Shown one piece after another: positions 8,240 to 16,208 of a DNA stretch of 19,779 nt; positions within the stretch are counted from its first letter, which is position 1, and the number at the start of each line of letters is the position of its first letter. Where the stretch lies: the NCBI GenBank assembly GCA_946479255.1, contig CAMLFK010000071.1, positions 1-19,779 on the forward strand, in the 5' to 3' direction. The notes beneath the pieces are model-generated. The model worked only from the letters and a program-made list of their open reading frames with translations. It was not told the origin of the DNA and ran no database searches. Source of the DNA: an uncultured Oxalobacteraceae bacterium (GTDB lineage: Bacteria; Pseudomonadota; Gammaproteobacteria; Burkholderiales; Burkholderiaceae). The translations under genes and the position numbers were made by a program.

Positions 8240-8797
8240 ATGTCGCTCAATATATTGAAATTCCTGGCGCTAGCGATGGCTTGTGTTACGTCGTATGCGA
8301 AGGAGGTGAAAGTACCGCAGTACTACGCTGCTTTGGTTTCGACACATATTGGCGTTGAGGCGACAATTCACGACGGTGGTCCTGGACTGCCGTCATATAC
8401 ACAGGCCAATCTGTCCAAGGCGAAATTAGGGCGGCCGGAGCTCGTGCTTGTTGTCGATGTGGACCGGGCAAAGGGCAAACTGAACTCCCGCGCCATCACA
8501 CAGATATCGTCAGGCGATTCGGCAAGCACTCTCGACGACGCAGTTGGCGGCCATTGCTTGGGGCTGGCGATTTTTCATGGCATGCGTCCGGGCGCTGTGG
8601 CCGACGCACCATCAGCGATCTATCTCTTATACGAATGCTTTTCTGGATATTCGCGCGTGCGGGCTGGTGCGCCGGCACTCAAGCAGGTGGCTGCGGCGGG
8701 TGATGGCCTGCTTCTCGAACTTGAGTCGGGCGGCCAGTCACTGGTCTATTGGAAGAATGGACGGTATCACCAGAAGCTGGTTCGTCGCGGGGATTAG
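8240..8797 (+). CDS. small secreted protein of unknown family, candidate periplasmic immunity protein
   Basis: I do not recognise a family. The 185-aa product starts with a good Sec signal peptide: Lys7, then hydrophobic FLALAMACV, then cleavage likely after S-Y-A (residue 20). The mature part has two cysteines (106 and 133) that could form a disulfide and ends in a W-K-N-G-R-Y motif common in small beta-rich proteins. ATG 8240 has GGGGGA at 8226-8231. The gene follows the murein endopeptidase by 24 bases, so the two are probably co-transcribed and translated together. A periplasmic protein paired with a peptidoglycan-cleaving enzyme fits an immunity function, but this rests on context alone. 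Confidence 0.7.
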   Translation: MSLNILKFLALAMACVTSYAKEVKVPQYYAALVSTHIGVEATIHDGGPGLPSYTQANLSKAKLGRPELVLVVDVDRAKGKLNSRAITQISSGDSASTLDDAVGGHCLGLAIFHGMRPGAVADAPSAIYLLYECFSGYSRVRAGAPALKQVAAAGDGLLLELESGGQSLVYWKNGRYHQKLVRRGD

Positions 8798-8908
8798 CCG
8801 GTAGCGGGCTGGTGCATAAACCCTGCCGGTGTCTGCAAGAATTGCGCAGATCGTGCATACTAATAAGCTAAGCAAGCTTAATACACCCCCAACACCAAAG
8901 GATTATCC

Positions 8909-9415
8909 ATGACCATCAAGATCGGCGACCGCCTCCCAGAAGGCACGCTTTCCGAATTCGTCGAAACCGAAACGGCCGGCTGCGCGCTCGGTCCGAACAC
9001 CTTCCAGGTCGCCGACCTGGTCAAGGGCAAGAAAATCGCCATCTTCGGCCTGCCAGGCGCCTACACCCCGACCTGCTCGGCACAGCACGTGCCAGGCTAC
9101 GTTGCCCACGCCGACGAACTGAAGGCCAAAGGAGTGGACGAAATCTGGTGCATCTCGGTCAACGACGCCTTCGTGATGGGCGCCTGGGGCCGCGACCAGA
9201 AAGCCACCGGCATCGTGCGCATGATGGCTGACGGTAACGCCGCTTACTCCAAGGCACTGGGCCTGGACGCCGACTTCTCCAAGTTCGGCATGGGCACCCG
9301 CTCGCAGCGCTACTCGCTGCTGGTGGAAGACGGCGTGGTCAAGCAACTCAACGTCGAGCAAGGCGGCAAGTTCGAAGTGTCGAACGCTGAAACCTTGCTG
9401 GGCCAGCTGGCGTAA
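8909..9415 (+). CDS. Prx5-type peroxiredoxin (AhpC/TSA superfamily, redoxin domain)
   Basis: Thiol peroxidase that reduces H2O2 and organic hydroperoxides in the cytoplasm. It is 168 aa, a usual Prx5 length. The active-site signature P-x-x-x-T-x-x-C is present as PGAYTPTC, with the peroxidatic Cys56, Thr53 and the partner arginine in GTRSQRYSLLV (Arg132 or Arg135). Other cysteines are at 25 and 82; neither is at an obvious resolving position, so the recycling partner (glutathione or glutaredoxin) cannot be told. ATG 8909 has AAAGGA at 8897-8902, 6 bases upstream. A terminator follows, so it is a single-gene unit with its own promoter in the preceding 111 bases, where I see no convincing -35/-10 pair. 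Confidence 0.93.
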   Translation: MTIKIGDRLPEGTLSEFVETETAGCALGPNTFQVADLVKGKKIAIFGLPGAYTPTCSAQHVPGYVAHADELKAKGVDEIWCISVNDAFVMGAWGRDQKATGIVRMMADGNAAYSKALGLDADFSKFGMGTRSQRYSLLVEDGVVKQLNVEQGGKFEVSNAETLLGQLA

Positions 9416-9434
9416 CCGTTCGCCCTTCAGTAAC

Positions 9435-9458
9435 AACGGCGCTGCGGCGCCGTTTTTT
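9435..9458 (+). terminator. intrinsic terminator after the peroxiredoxin gene
   Basis: AACGGCGC (9435-9442) pairs with GCGCCGTT (9447-9454) around a TGCG loop, followed by an uninterrupted T-run and then GTTTTC. It lies about 20 bases past the peroxiredoxin stop and just before the EamA gene. Confidence 0.88.
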
Positions 9459-9474
9459 GTTTTCGCAAAGCGCC

Positions 9475-10365
9475 ATGAACGCTCCCACGCTCGCCGCTGC
9501 CACAAGCACACGCGGCAATATCCGCAGCATCTACGCGATGCTCATCGCTGTCGCTTTCTTCGCCCTGATGGACGCCGTCCTGAAGGTCTTGTCGACCCGC
9601 TATCCGGCCATGCAGGTGGCCTCGCTGCGCGCGCTCACTTCGCTGCCGCTGGTGCTGGCCTTCGTGGCTTGGCGCGGCGGCTACCGCACCATGCTGAAAG
9701 TGCGCATGCCTTTCCACGTGCTGCGTGGCGTGCTCGGCATTCTCATGCTGAGCCTGTTCGTGTATGGCTTGCGCACCTTGTCGCTGGCCGCTGCCTATGC
9801 GATCTTTTTTATCTCGCCGGCGCTGATCACGGTGCTGTCGGTTTTCATCCTCAAGGAAAAAGTCAACCTGGCCCGCTGGATCGCGATTGCCATGTGCATG
9901 GGCGGTGTGCTGGTGGCCTTGCGGCCCGACAGCACCGGCATGTTCACCATTGGCGGCCTGGCCATTCTCGGCTCGGCCGCCTGCTATGCGGTGGCGGCGA
10001 TCGTGGGGCGGATTGTCGGCCGTACCGACCGCACCGAGCACAGCGTGCTGTGGATGATGGTCTATATGGGCATCGGCGCAACAGTGCTCGCCGCGCCCGG
10101 CTGGGTTACGCCACGCGCGGACGATTTCCTGTTACTGTGTGCACTGGCTGTGACCGGTTTTCTCGGGCAGCTGGCCATTACCGAAGCCTTCAATTCGGGC
10201 GAGGCATCGGTGGTTGCGCCCTTCGAGTATTCGGCGCTGGCCTACGGCGTCGCGCTCGACTGGATCTTGTGGCACACCTTGCCTGACCAGTACACGCTGC
10301 TGGGGGCGGCCATCATCATCGGCAGCGGCATTTACCTGATCCGCCACGAGCGCGATCCGGCCTAG
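9475..10365 (+). CDS. EamA/DMT-superfamily membrane transporter
   Basis: A 296-aa inner-membrane protein made almost entirely of hydrophobic helices, fitting the ten-helix drug/metabolite transporter fold with two EamA repeats (about residues 12-145 and 155-290). Family features include the early segment ALMDAVLKVLS, the loop SLRALTSLPLVL, and the repeat-end helix AAIIIGSGIYLI. The substrate cannot be read from the sequence; members export amino acids, nucleobases or drugs. I use ATG 9475. The frame could be extended to a TTG at 9457, but that lies in the T-tract of the preceding terminator. No clear Shine-Dalgarno is visible before either start. Confidence 0.9.
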   Translation: MNAPTLAAATSTRGNIRSIYAMLIAVAFFALMDAVLKVLSTRYPAMQVASLRALTSLPLVLAFVAWRGGYRTMLKVRMPFHVLRGVLGILMLSLFVYGLRTLSLAAAYAIFFISPALITVLSVFILKEKVNLARWIAIAMCMGGVLVALRPDSTGMFTIGGLAILGSAACYAVAAIVGRIVGRTDRTEHSVLWMMVYMGIGATVLAAPGWVTPRADDFLLLCALAVTGFLGQLAITEAFNSGEASVVAPFEYSALAYGVALDWILWHTLPDQYTLLGAAIIIGSGIYLIRHERDPA

Positions 10366-10399
10366 GCGTCGAAACATCCAACTTTTTTCTGGGAGTTTT

Positions 10400-11011
10400 A
10401 TGCGGTCCAACATGTTCTGTGCGGGCTTGCTGGCCCTGTGTTCCAGCGCTGCGCATGCGGCCCCGTCCGAGTGGCTGTTTACCTACACGGGCTTCTACAG
10501 CGAGCAGGAGGCGAAGTTCTTGCCGCACTGGACACTCTCGGGAAGTTTCGCCGGCGAAGACCACAACCATGACGGCATCCTGGCGCGCTCCGAGCTGAGC
10601 TCGCTGAAAGTGGGGCTGGTCGATTTCATCACTTGCGAGTCGAATGAGTTCCACCACTGCGGCACCAGCGCCTTCGAATTCAGCTTGCCGGGCATGGCTG
10701 CGGCGGCCGGGGTTGCCGCATTCGCCGCATTTTCCACCGTGCCGCGGCTGTCCTTCGAGGTGGATTTTTTCGCCCGCGATCCGGAGTGGATGGTCGGCTC
10801 GGGCCGCTCCGTCACCACCGGCTTGTCGGATTACAGCTACCGGCGCGATCCCGGCGCGTTCGTCGAGCAAACCTACCATTGGCGCGACGACACGATCCTC
10901 AGCGTGGCGGCGGCCGTGCCGGAACCGTCCGCCTGGGCGATGTTCGGCGCCGGCCTGCTGGTACTGGGCGCGGGCCTGCGCCGCAGGCTGGTCCGGGCCC
11001 GGCGCGGCTGA
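10400..11011 (+). CDS. PEP-CTERM sorting-domain protein with an EF-hand-like loop
   Basis: A 203-aa secreted protein. Residues 1-20 form a Sec signal peptide cleaved after A-A-H-A. The C-terminus (from residue 173) is a classic PEP-CTERM tail: VPEPS, a hydrophobic helix, then an arginine-rich end. This is the signal for exosortase processing and surface or EPS-associated export. Residues 54-65 ([12 protein letters not shown]) match the 12-residue EF-hand calcium-binding loop at ligand positions 1, 3, 5 and 12, with Gly at 6 and a hydrophobic residue at 8. Two cysteines sit in [12 protein letters not shown] 10400 has GGGAG at 10391-10395. Function unknown; no exosortase gene is in the window. 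Confidence 0.9.
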   Translation: MRSNMFCAGLLALCSSAAHAAPSEWLFTYTGFYSEQEAKFLPHWTLSGSFAGEDHNHDGILARSELSSLKVGLVDFITCESNEFHHCGTSAFEFSLPGMAAAAGVAAFAAFSTVPRLSFEVDFFARDPEWMVGSGRSVTTGLSDYSYRRDPGAFVEQTYHWRDDTILSVAAAVPEPSAWAMFGAGLLVLGAGLRRRLVRARRG

Positions 11012-11022
11012 TGCAAGTTGGA

Positions 11023-11028
11023 TATAAT
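11023..11028 (+). promoter_or_regulatory. consensus -10 box immediately upstream of lpxC
   Basis: A perfect TATAAT lies at 11023-11028. Transcription would start 6-7 bases downstream, at or next to the A of the lpxC ATG (11035). No TTGACA-like -35 is visible in the GC-rich stretch 17 bases upstream, and no Shine-Dalgarno precedes lpxC. The arrangement is that of a leaderless transcript. Confidence 0.5.
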
Positions 11029-11034
11029 CATCCG

Positions 11035-11970
11035 ATGCTCAAACAACGAACCATCAAGCAATATGTGCGCACCACCGGTGTGGGCTTGCACTCCGGCACC
11101 AAGGTCGTGCTGACCCTGCATCCGGCCGCGCCCGACACCGGCATCGTGTTTCGCCGCGTCGATCTCACGCCAGTGGTCGAGTTCGCGGCCAGCGCCGGCA
11201 TCGTCGGCGACACCCGCATGGCCTCGGTGCTGATCAAGGAAGCGGCGCGCGTGTCCACCGTCGAGCACCTGATGTCGGCCTGCGCCGGCCTCGGCATCGA
11301 TAATCTGTATGTGGATGTGTCGGCCGAGGAAATCCCCATCATGGATGGTTCGGCCTCGTCCTTCGTCTTCCTGCTGCAGCAGGCCGGCGTCGAAGAGCAG
11401 GACGCGCCCAAGAAATTCATCCGCGTGCTGCGCGACGTCGAAGTGCGCCAGGGCACGGGCGACAATGAAAAGTGGGCGCGCCTGTCGCCCCACGACGGCT
11501 TCAAACTCGATTTCTTCATTGAATTTAATCACCCCGCGGTCGACGGCACCACCCAGCGCGCCTCGGTCGATTTCGGCGACGTGTCATACGTGCATGACGT
11601 GGCGCGCGCACGCACCTTCGGCTTCATGCAGGACGTGGAGAGCCTGCGCGGCATGGGCCTGGCGCGCGGCGGCTCGCTGGAGAACGCCATCGTCATGGAT
11701 GAATACCGGATATTGAATTCGGATGGCTTGCGCTACGAAGACGAATTCGTGCGCCATAAGATTCTCGACGCCATCGGCGACCTGTACCTGGTCGGCCATC
11801 CGCTGCTGGCCAGTTATACGGCGCACAAGTCGGGCCATGCGATGAATAACCTGCTGCTGCTGGAATTGCTCAAGCACGAAGATGCTTACGAGATCGTGTC
11901 TTTCGATAAGCCGGGCAGTGCGCCGCCCTCGTATGTGCGGCAGATGCAGCGCGAGTGGGCGCTGACTTAG
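11035..11970 (+). CDS. lpxC: LpxC, UDP-3-O-acyl-N-acetylglucosamine deacetylase
   Basis: Zn-dependent cytoplasmic deacetylase and committed step of lipid A synthesis. It is 311 aa, close to the 305 of E. coli. Zn ligands are visible as the His in STVEHLMSA (with the catalytic Glu just before it) and the H-x-x-x-D pair in [13 protein letters not shown]; the catalytic His near the C-terminus is in [11 protein letters not shown]. The start [10 protein letters not shown] is the family N-terminus. A longer in-frame reading (ATG 11011 or further upstream) would run into the PEP-CTERM gene and is rejected. The gene converges on dciA with an 18-base gap and lies downstream of the ftsZ region, as in many proteobacteria. 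Confidence 0.98.
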   Translation: MLKQRTIKQYVRTTGVGLHSGTKVVLTLHPAAPDTGIVFRRVDLTPVVEFAASAGIVGDTRMASVLIKEAARVSTVEHLMSACAGLGIDNLYVDVSAEEIPIMDGSASSFVFLLQQAGVEEQDAPKKFIRVLRDVEVRQGTGDNEKWARLSPHDGFKLDFFIEFNHPAVDGTTQRASVDFGDVSYVHDVARARTFGFMQDVESLRGMGLARGGSLENAIVMDEYRILNSDGLRYEDEFVRHKILDAIGDLYLVGHPLLASYTAHKSGHAMNNLLLLELLKHEDAYEIVSFDKPGSAPPSYVRQMQREWALT

Positions 11971-11988
11971 TTCATTCACACCGTCGCC

Positions 11989-12453
11989 TTAGCGCCGGCG
12001 CGCCGCCATCGCCTTCAGGGCGGCAATCAGGGTGGCGTTCTGCGGCGTGTCCGGCAAGGTATTGCCGAGTTCCTCGAAGGCCGACACGGCAGTCGTCGGC
12101 AGCAACAGCTGGCGCGTGTGCACCACCGGCGGCATGGCGCGGATGACCTGCACCTTCAGTTTGATATCCTCGACCGCCCAGCCCTTCTTTTGCAGGGCCC
12201 CCTGGAGTTTGGGGACTTGCTGCTTGAGCTTGGCGGCAACCGCCGAGCTGGGCACGGCCAGCACCAGCTTGCCCCCTTCGAAGGACAGCACATCGCAGTT
12301 GCCGAACATCGAGGGCAGGGCGGTGGCGCAATCCTTTTGCAGGCTGGCCATGCGCATCGCCGCCGGCAGCAGGGCCGCCATTTTGTCGTTGCGGCGCAGG
12401 AAATCAGTTGCCACTATCGAGGTGCGCCGGGTTTTGGTGCCGTAAATGTGCAT
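11989..12453 (-). CDS. dciA: DciA-like protein (DUF721), replicative helicase loader
   Basis: A 154-aa protein resembling the DciA/DUF721 family, which loads DnaB helicase in most bacteria lacking DnaC or DnaI. The N-terminal half (about 20-100) has the alternating pattern of the DUF721 KH-like fold, for example LSFEGGKLVLAVPSSAVAAKLKQQ. The C-terminal part (after about 105) looks low-complexity and flexible, as in known DciA proteins. The ATG on the minus strand (12453) has an AAGG about 8 bases before it. In Pseudomonas, dciA also lies between lpxC and secA, with argJ nearby, which supports the call. It is convergent with lpxC and divergent from secA. Confidence 0.85.
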   Translation of the reverse strand: MHIYGTKTRRTSIVATDFLRRNDKMAALLPAAMRMASLQKDCATALPSMFGNCDVLSFEGGKLVLAVPSSAVAAKLKQQVPKLQGALQKKGWAVEDIKLKVQVIRAMPPVVHTRQLLLPTTAVSAFEELGNTLPDTPQNATLIAALKAMAARRR

Positions 12454-12672
12454 GGGGTGAACCTTACCACAGCCAAGTTGATGACATCGCCTTGGACCGT
12501 ATTTATGGAACTTTCATGCGGGCATGACCTTGTTATATTGACCAACGGCCCCATTTGGGCCGGGATCGCGTGATAAAATCACGCTCTTTTTGCCATAGTC
12601 GGCTGGCGGACGATATCTTTTTGATATCATCACGGCTTCTCTTTAAGCGGCGCTTTTTTCAAGAATTCAAGC
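12454..12672. promoter_or_regulatory. dciA-secA divergent intergenic region with several small hairpins
   Basis: This 219-base gap must hold the promoters for dciA (-) and secA (+). Visible dyads are CGGCCC/GGGCCG (12546-12551 and 12557-12562) and GCGTGAT-AAA-ATCACGC (12568-12584) followed by TCTTTTT. Further on are GATATC-TTTTT-GATATC (12612-12628) and AAGC/GCTT followed by T's (12645-12659). A TTGACC lies at 12538 but has no well-spaced -10. No secM-like gene is seen. Confidence 0.5.
12568..12591 (+). terminator. possible terminator or attenuator upstream of secA
   Basis: A perfect 7-bp stem, GCGTGAT/ATCACGC with an AAA loop, is followed by TCTTTTT on the + strand. It could stop transcripts that run on from lpxC antisense to dciA, or attenuate secA if the secA promoter lies upstream. 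The short loop and the embedded TAAAAT also allow a -10 reading. Confidence 0.4.
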
Positions 12673-15429
12673 ATGTCATTCCTGACCCAGATTTTCGGTA
12701 GCCGTAACCAGCGGCTGCTTAAGCAGTACCAAAAAACTGTACGCGAGATCAATGCGTTCGAACCGCAGATCGAAAAACTGTCCGACGCGCAGCTCCAGGC
12801 GAAAACGCCAGAATTCAAGGAACGCCTGGCCAAAGGCGAGACGCTCGACGGCATCCTGCCTGAAGCGTTCGCGGTGTGCCGCGAGGCGGCCAGGCGGGTG
12901 CTCAAGATGCGCCACTTCGACGTCCAGATGATCGGCGGCATGGTGCTTCACTATGGCAAGATCGCCGAAATGGGGACCGGCGAGGGCAAGACCCTGATGG
13001 CCACCCTGCCGACTTATCTGAACGCGCTGGCCGGCAAAGGCGTGCACGTCATTACCGTCAACGATTACCTGGCGCAGCGCGATGCCGAGTGGATGGGCCG
13101 CCTGTACGGCTGGCTGGGCCTGTCGACCGGCGTGAACCTGTCGCAGATGGACCACGACACCAAGCAGAAGGCTTACGCCGCGGACATCACCTACGGCACC
13201 AACAACGAATTCGGCTTCGACCTGCTGCGCGATAACATGGTCTACGACGCGCGCGAGCGCGTGCAGCGCGGCCTCAATTTCGCCGTGGTCGACGAAGTCG
13301 ACTCGATCCTGATCGATGAGGCGCGTACGCCGCTGATCATTTCCGGCCAGGCCGAGAACCACACCGACCTGTACCACAAGATAAACGAGCTGCCTGGCAT
13401 GCTCACCCTGCAGGTCGGCGAAGAAACGCCGGACGGCAAGGGCCAGATCGAGGTGCCGGGCGACTATACCAAGGACGAGAAGGCGCACACCGTGCTGCTG
13501 ACCGAGGCTGGCCACGAGAACGCCGAAGCGATCCTGACCCGCATGGGCCTGCTGCCGGAAGGCGCCTCGCTGTACGACGCCGCCAACATCACCCTGATCC
13601 ACCACCTGTACGCGGCCCTGCGCGCCCACGCGCTGTACCACAAGGACCAGCACTACGTGGTGCAGAACAATGAAGTGGTGATCGTCGACGAATTCACCGG
13701 CCGCCTGATGACCGGACGGCGCTGGTCGGATGGCCTGCACCAGGCCGTGGAAGCCAAGGAAGGCGTACGCATCCAGAACGAGAACCAGACCCTGGCCTCG
13801 ATCACCTTCCAGAACTATTTCCGCATGTACACCAAGCTGGCCGGCATGACCGGTACGGCCGATACCGAAGCCTACGAATTCCAGGAAATCTACGGCCTTG
13901 AGACCGTGGTGATTCCACCGAACCGTCCGTCGCAGCGCAAGGACCGCCAGGACCAGGTCTACAAGTCGGCCGAGGAAAAGTACAACGCCATGCTGATCGA
14001 CATCCGCGACTGCTATGAGCGCGGCCAGCCCGTGCTGGTGGGTACCACCTCGATCGAGAACTCGGAACTGCTGTCGGGCATCCTGACCAAGGCCAAGCTC
14101 GAACACAACGTGCTCAACGCCAAGCAGCACGCCCGCGAAGCGGAAATCATTGCCCAGGCGGGCCGTCCAAAGATGATCACCATCGCCACCAATATGGCGG
14201 GCCGTGGTACCGACATCGTGCTGGGCGGTAACGTCGAGAAGCAAATCCAGATCATCGAAGCCAATCCGGACCTGGCGGAAGCCGACAAGGCGGCCCAGGC
14301 CGACAAGCTGCGCAGCGAATGGCAGTCGCTGCACGACCACGTGGTGGCGGCCGGCGGCCTGCACATCATCGGTACCGAGCGGCACGAATCGCGCCGGGTC
14401 GACAACCAGCTGCGCGGCCGTTCGGGCCGCCAGGGCGATCCGGGTTCCTCGCGCTTCTACCTGTCGCTCGACGACGCGCTGCTGCGCATTTTCGCCGGCG
14501 ACCGCGTGCGCGCCATCATGGATCGCCTGAAGATGCCGGAAGGCGAGCCGATCGAGGCGGGCATCGTCTCGCGTTCGCTGGAAACGGCGCAGCGCAAGGT
14601 CGAGGCACGCAACTTCGATATCCGTAAACAGCTGCTGGAATACGACGACGTCGCCAACGACCAGCGCAAGGTGATCTACAGCCAGCGTAACGAGCTGCTG
14701 GAAACCACCGACATGTCCGAGCTGATCGAATCGCTGCGCATCGGGGTGTTCACCGACATCGTGCGCAGCTTCGTGCCGGAAGAGTCGGTGGAAGAGCAAT
14801 GGGATGTTGCAGGGCTGCAATCGGCGCTGGCCGGCGAGTGGCAGCTGGACGTGCCGCTCGACGACCTGCTCAAGAACGACAGCAACCTGACCGACGAGGA
14901 CATCCTCGAACGCGTGCTGGCGGCGGCCAAGGCGGCTTACGACACCAAGGTGGCGATCGTCGGGCGCGAATCGTTCAGCGGCTTCGAGCGCAACGTCATG
15001 CTGCAAAGCGTGGACAGCCATTGGCGCGAGCACCTGGCGGCCCTCGACCACCTGCGCCAGGGTATCCACCTGCGCGGCTATGCGCAGAAAAATCCGAAGC
15101 AGGAATACAAGCGCGAAGCCTTCGAGCTGTTCGGCAACATGCTCGACATGATCAAGAACGAAGTGATCCGCATGGTGATGAATGTGCGCATCCAGTCGCG
15201 CGAGGAAATCGAAGCGGCCGAAGCGGCCTTGCAACAGTCGCACGTGGAAAACGTCAGCTTCCAGCACGCCGACTTCAATCCGGACGCCGGGCCGGAAGAG
15301 CTGCTGGCGCCCCGTTCGGCCAGCTCGCTGCTGGGCGACGAGGCGATTGCCCCGAAAGTCGGCCGTAACGACCCATGCCCTTGCGGCAGCGGCAAGAAGT
15401 TCAAGGCTTGCCACGGCAAGCTGGCCTGA
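12673..15429 (+). CDS. secA: SecA, preprotein translocase ATPase
   Basis: Motor ATPase that pushes unfolded preproteins through SecYEG. The 918 aa are full length. The Walker A MGTGEGKT is at residues 100-107. The DEAD-type Walker [14 protein letters not shown] is near 205-217. The helicase motif [13 protein letters not shown] is around residues 509-521, and [12 protein letters not shown] follows in NBD2. The C-terminus has the zinc-binding tail [16 protein letters not shown] (C-x-C-x8-C-H), which binds SecB and phospholipids. The start [14 protein letters not shown] is the family N-terminus. The Shine-Dalgarno before ATG 12673 is poor, and the leader is structured. A strong bidirectional terminator follows. 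Confidence 0.99.
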   Translation: MSFLTQIFGSRNQRLLKQYQKTVREINAFEPQIEKLSDAQLQAKTPEFKERLAKGETLDGILPEAFAVCREAARRVLKMRHFDVQMIGGMVLHYGKIAEMGTGEGKTLMATLPTYLNALAGKGVHVITVNDYLAQRDAEWMGRLYGWLGLSTGVNLSQMDHDTKQKAYAADITYGTNNEFGFDLLRDNMVYDARERVQRGLNFAVVDEVDSILIDEARTPLIISGQAENHTDLYHKINELPGMLTLQVGEETPDGKGQIEVPGDYTKDEKAHTVLLTEAGHENAEAILTRMGLLPEGASLYDAANITLIHHLYAALRAHALYHKDQHYVVQNNEVVIVDEFTGRLMTGRRWSDGLHQAVEAKEGVRIQNENQTLASITFQNYFRMYTKLAGMTGTADTEAYEFQEIYGLETVVIPPNRPSQRKDRQDQVYKSAEEKYNAMLIDIRDCYERGQPVLVGTTSIENSELLSGILTKAKLEHNVLNAKQHAREAEIIAQAGRPKMITIATNMAGRGTDIVLGGNVEKQIQIIEANPDLAEADKAAQADKLRSEWQSLHDHVVAAGGLHIIGTERHESRRVDNQLRGRSGRQGDPGSSRFYLSLDDALLRIFAGDRVRAIMDRLKMPEGEPIEAGIVSRSLETAQRKVEARNFDIRKQLLEYDDVANDQRKVIYSQRNELLETTDMSELIESLRIGVFTDIVRSFVPEESVEEQWDVAGLQSALAGEWQLDVPLDDLLKNDSNLTDEDILERVLAAAKAAYDTKVAIVGRESFSGFERNVMLQSVDSHWREHLAALDHLRQGIHLRGYAQKNPKQEYKREAFELFGNMLDMIKNEVIRMVMNVRIQSREEIEAAEAALQQSHVENVSFQHADFNPDAGPEELLAPRSASSLLGDEAIAPKVGRNDPCPCGSGKKFKACHGKLA

Positions 15430-15448
15430 TTCTCAGGCGGCATTCCAC

Positions 15449-15483
15449 AAAAAACGGCGAACCTCGGTTCGCCGTTTTTTTTT
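15449..15483. terminator. strong bidirectional terminator after secA
   Basis: A run of six A's leads into CGGCGAAC, a CTCG loop and GTTCGCCG, followed by nine T's. The A-run and T-run make it work on both strands. It lies about 20 bases past the secA stop. Confidence 0.93.
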
Positions 15484-15593
15484 GATGCCTGACATCGCGC
15501 CGCATTGCTGTGTTGACGCCGCTTGATCGCTCACAATCCGCCCGCTTGCGCTTCCTGCAATGGTTGAGTGTCAACCTCAACCGGGAGCGCACC

Positions 15594-16187
15594 ATGAAGT
15601 CCCTTACCGCCGCCGTCGCCTTGTCCGTCGGGCTCTTACTGGCCCTGTGGTGGAGCATCAAACCGCCGTACTACGCGCCCACGCAATCAAACACGGTCGA
15701 ACGGCAGCGCCAGGCCCAATGCCCGGGCAACAGTTATCTGGAAGGAAAAGCGTGCGTGTGTCCCACGGGCACCAACTTGAGTAGCGGCGCCTGTGTGCAG
15801 GTGTGGTCGAGCACGGCGCCGCAAGTGATCCGTGAGCAATTGCCCGACGAACCGCTGGCGGACAATTGCGTGTTCTTTGCGCGCAAGCGGGTGCCGACCC
15901 TGCCGTACAACCTCAATACCTGGAAAGGCAAGCTGGCCGCCGTCAACAGCGATACGCCGCGCGCGGGCAGCGTGGCGATGATCGAGATCGGTGCGGGGAA
16001 GTACAAGGATGTCGGCCATGTGGCCATTGTGGAAGCGATCGGGCGCGATTCGCTGACCATCATCGAAGGCAATTATCTGATGGGATCGGTGACGCGCCGC
16101 ACCGCCACGGGAAAAGATGTGGCCGATGCGGCGCGCCAGCTGGGGATAGTCGGTTACTACCATCCGCAGGCCGGCCGGCCCGAATGA
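15594..16187 (+). CDS. membrane-anchored CHAP-domain amidase/peptidase
   Basis: A 197-aa protein with an N-terminal signal or anchor helix (residues 4-21), so its body lies in the periplasm. A small cysteine cluster follows (43, 54, 56, 67; CPGNSYLEGKACVCPTG), probably disulfide-bonded. Residues 88-190 look like a CHAP (NlpC/P60-related) domain: Cys92 in DNCVFFARKR, His142 in DVGHVAIVEAI, and the polar residue in IIEGNY (Glu158 or Asn160). Such domains cut peptidoglycan peptides or amide bonds. ATG 15594 has GGGAG at 15583-15587. A GTG at 15510 would add 28 residues ahead of the signal segment and is rejected. It is a single-gene unit between the secA terminator and the convergent DUF945 gene. 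Confidence 0.8.
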   Translation: MKSLTAAVALSVGLLLALWWSIKPPYYAPTQSNTVERQRQAQCPGNSYLEGKACVCPTGTNLSSGACVQVWSSTAPQVIREQLPDEPLADNCVFFARKRVPTLPYNLNTWKGKLAAVNSDTPRAGSVAMIEIGAGKYKDVGHVAIVEAIGRDSLTIIEGNYLMGSVTRRTATGKDVADAARQLGIVGYYHPQAGRPE

Positions 16188-16200
16188 GGCGGCCGGCCGG
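16171..16200. repeat. perfect 10-bp GC inverted repeat across the CHAP gene stop codon
   Basis: CCGGCCGGCC (16171-16180) is the exact reverse complement of GGCCGGCCGG (16191-16200), with a 10-base spacer containing the TGA. It sits in the 22-base convergent gap and the 3' end of the CHAP gene. There is no T-run on either side. It may slow polymerase or protect 3' ends of the two convergent mRNAs. Confidence 0.6.
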
Positions 16201-16208
16201 GACCGGAA

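Noticed and set aside
8802..8832. Imperfect hairpin CCGG...CCGG after the secreted protein gene
   Set aside because: The stem has a wobble and a bulge and no T-run follows, so I do not call a terminator.
9457..9474. Upstream TTG start for the EamA transporter
   Set aside because: It lies inside the T-tract of the peroxiredoxin terminator and has no ribosome binding site; the ATG at 9475 is more natural.
10786..11034. Long N-terminal extension of LpxC
   Set aside because: It overlaps the PEP-CTERM gene in another frame and reads as an Arg-rich shadow. LpxC proteins begin at the M-L-K-Q-R-T position.
12481..12573. A 30-codon frame before secA ending G-P-I-W-A-G-I-A, considered as a SecM-like arrest peptide
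   Set aside because: There is no signal peptide, it is far shorter than SecM, it lacks the R-A-G-P end of the arrest motif, and no good Shine-Dalgarno precedes it.
12676..15414. A 912-codon open frame on the minus strand opposite secA
   Set aside because: It mirrors the secA codon structure in GC-rich DNA, is rich in His, Val, Gly, Arg and Asp as such shadows are, and shows no domain.
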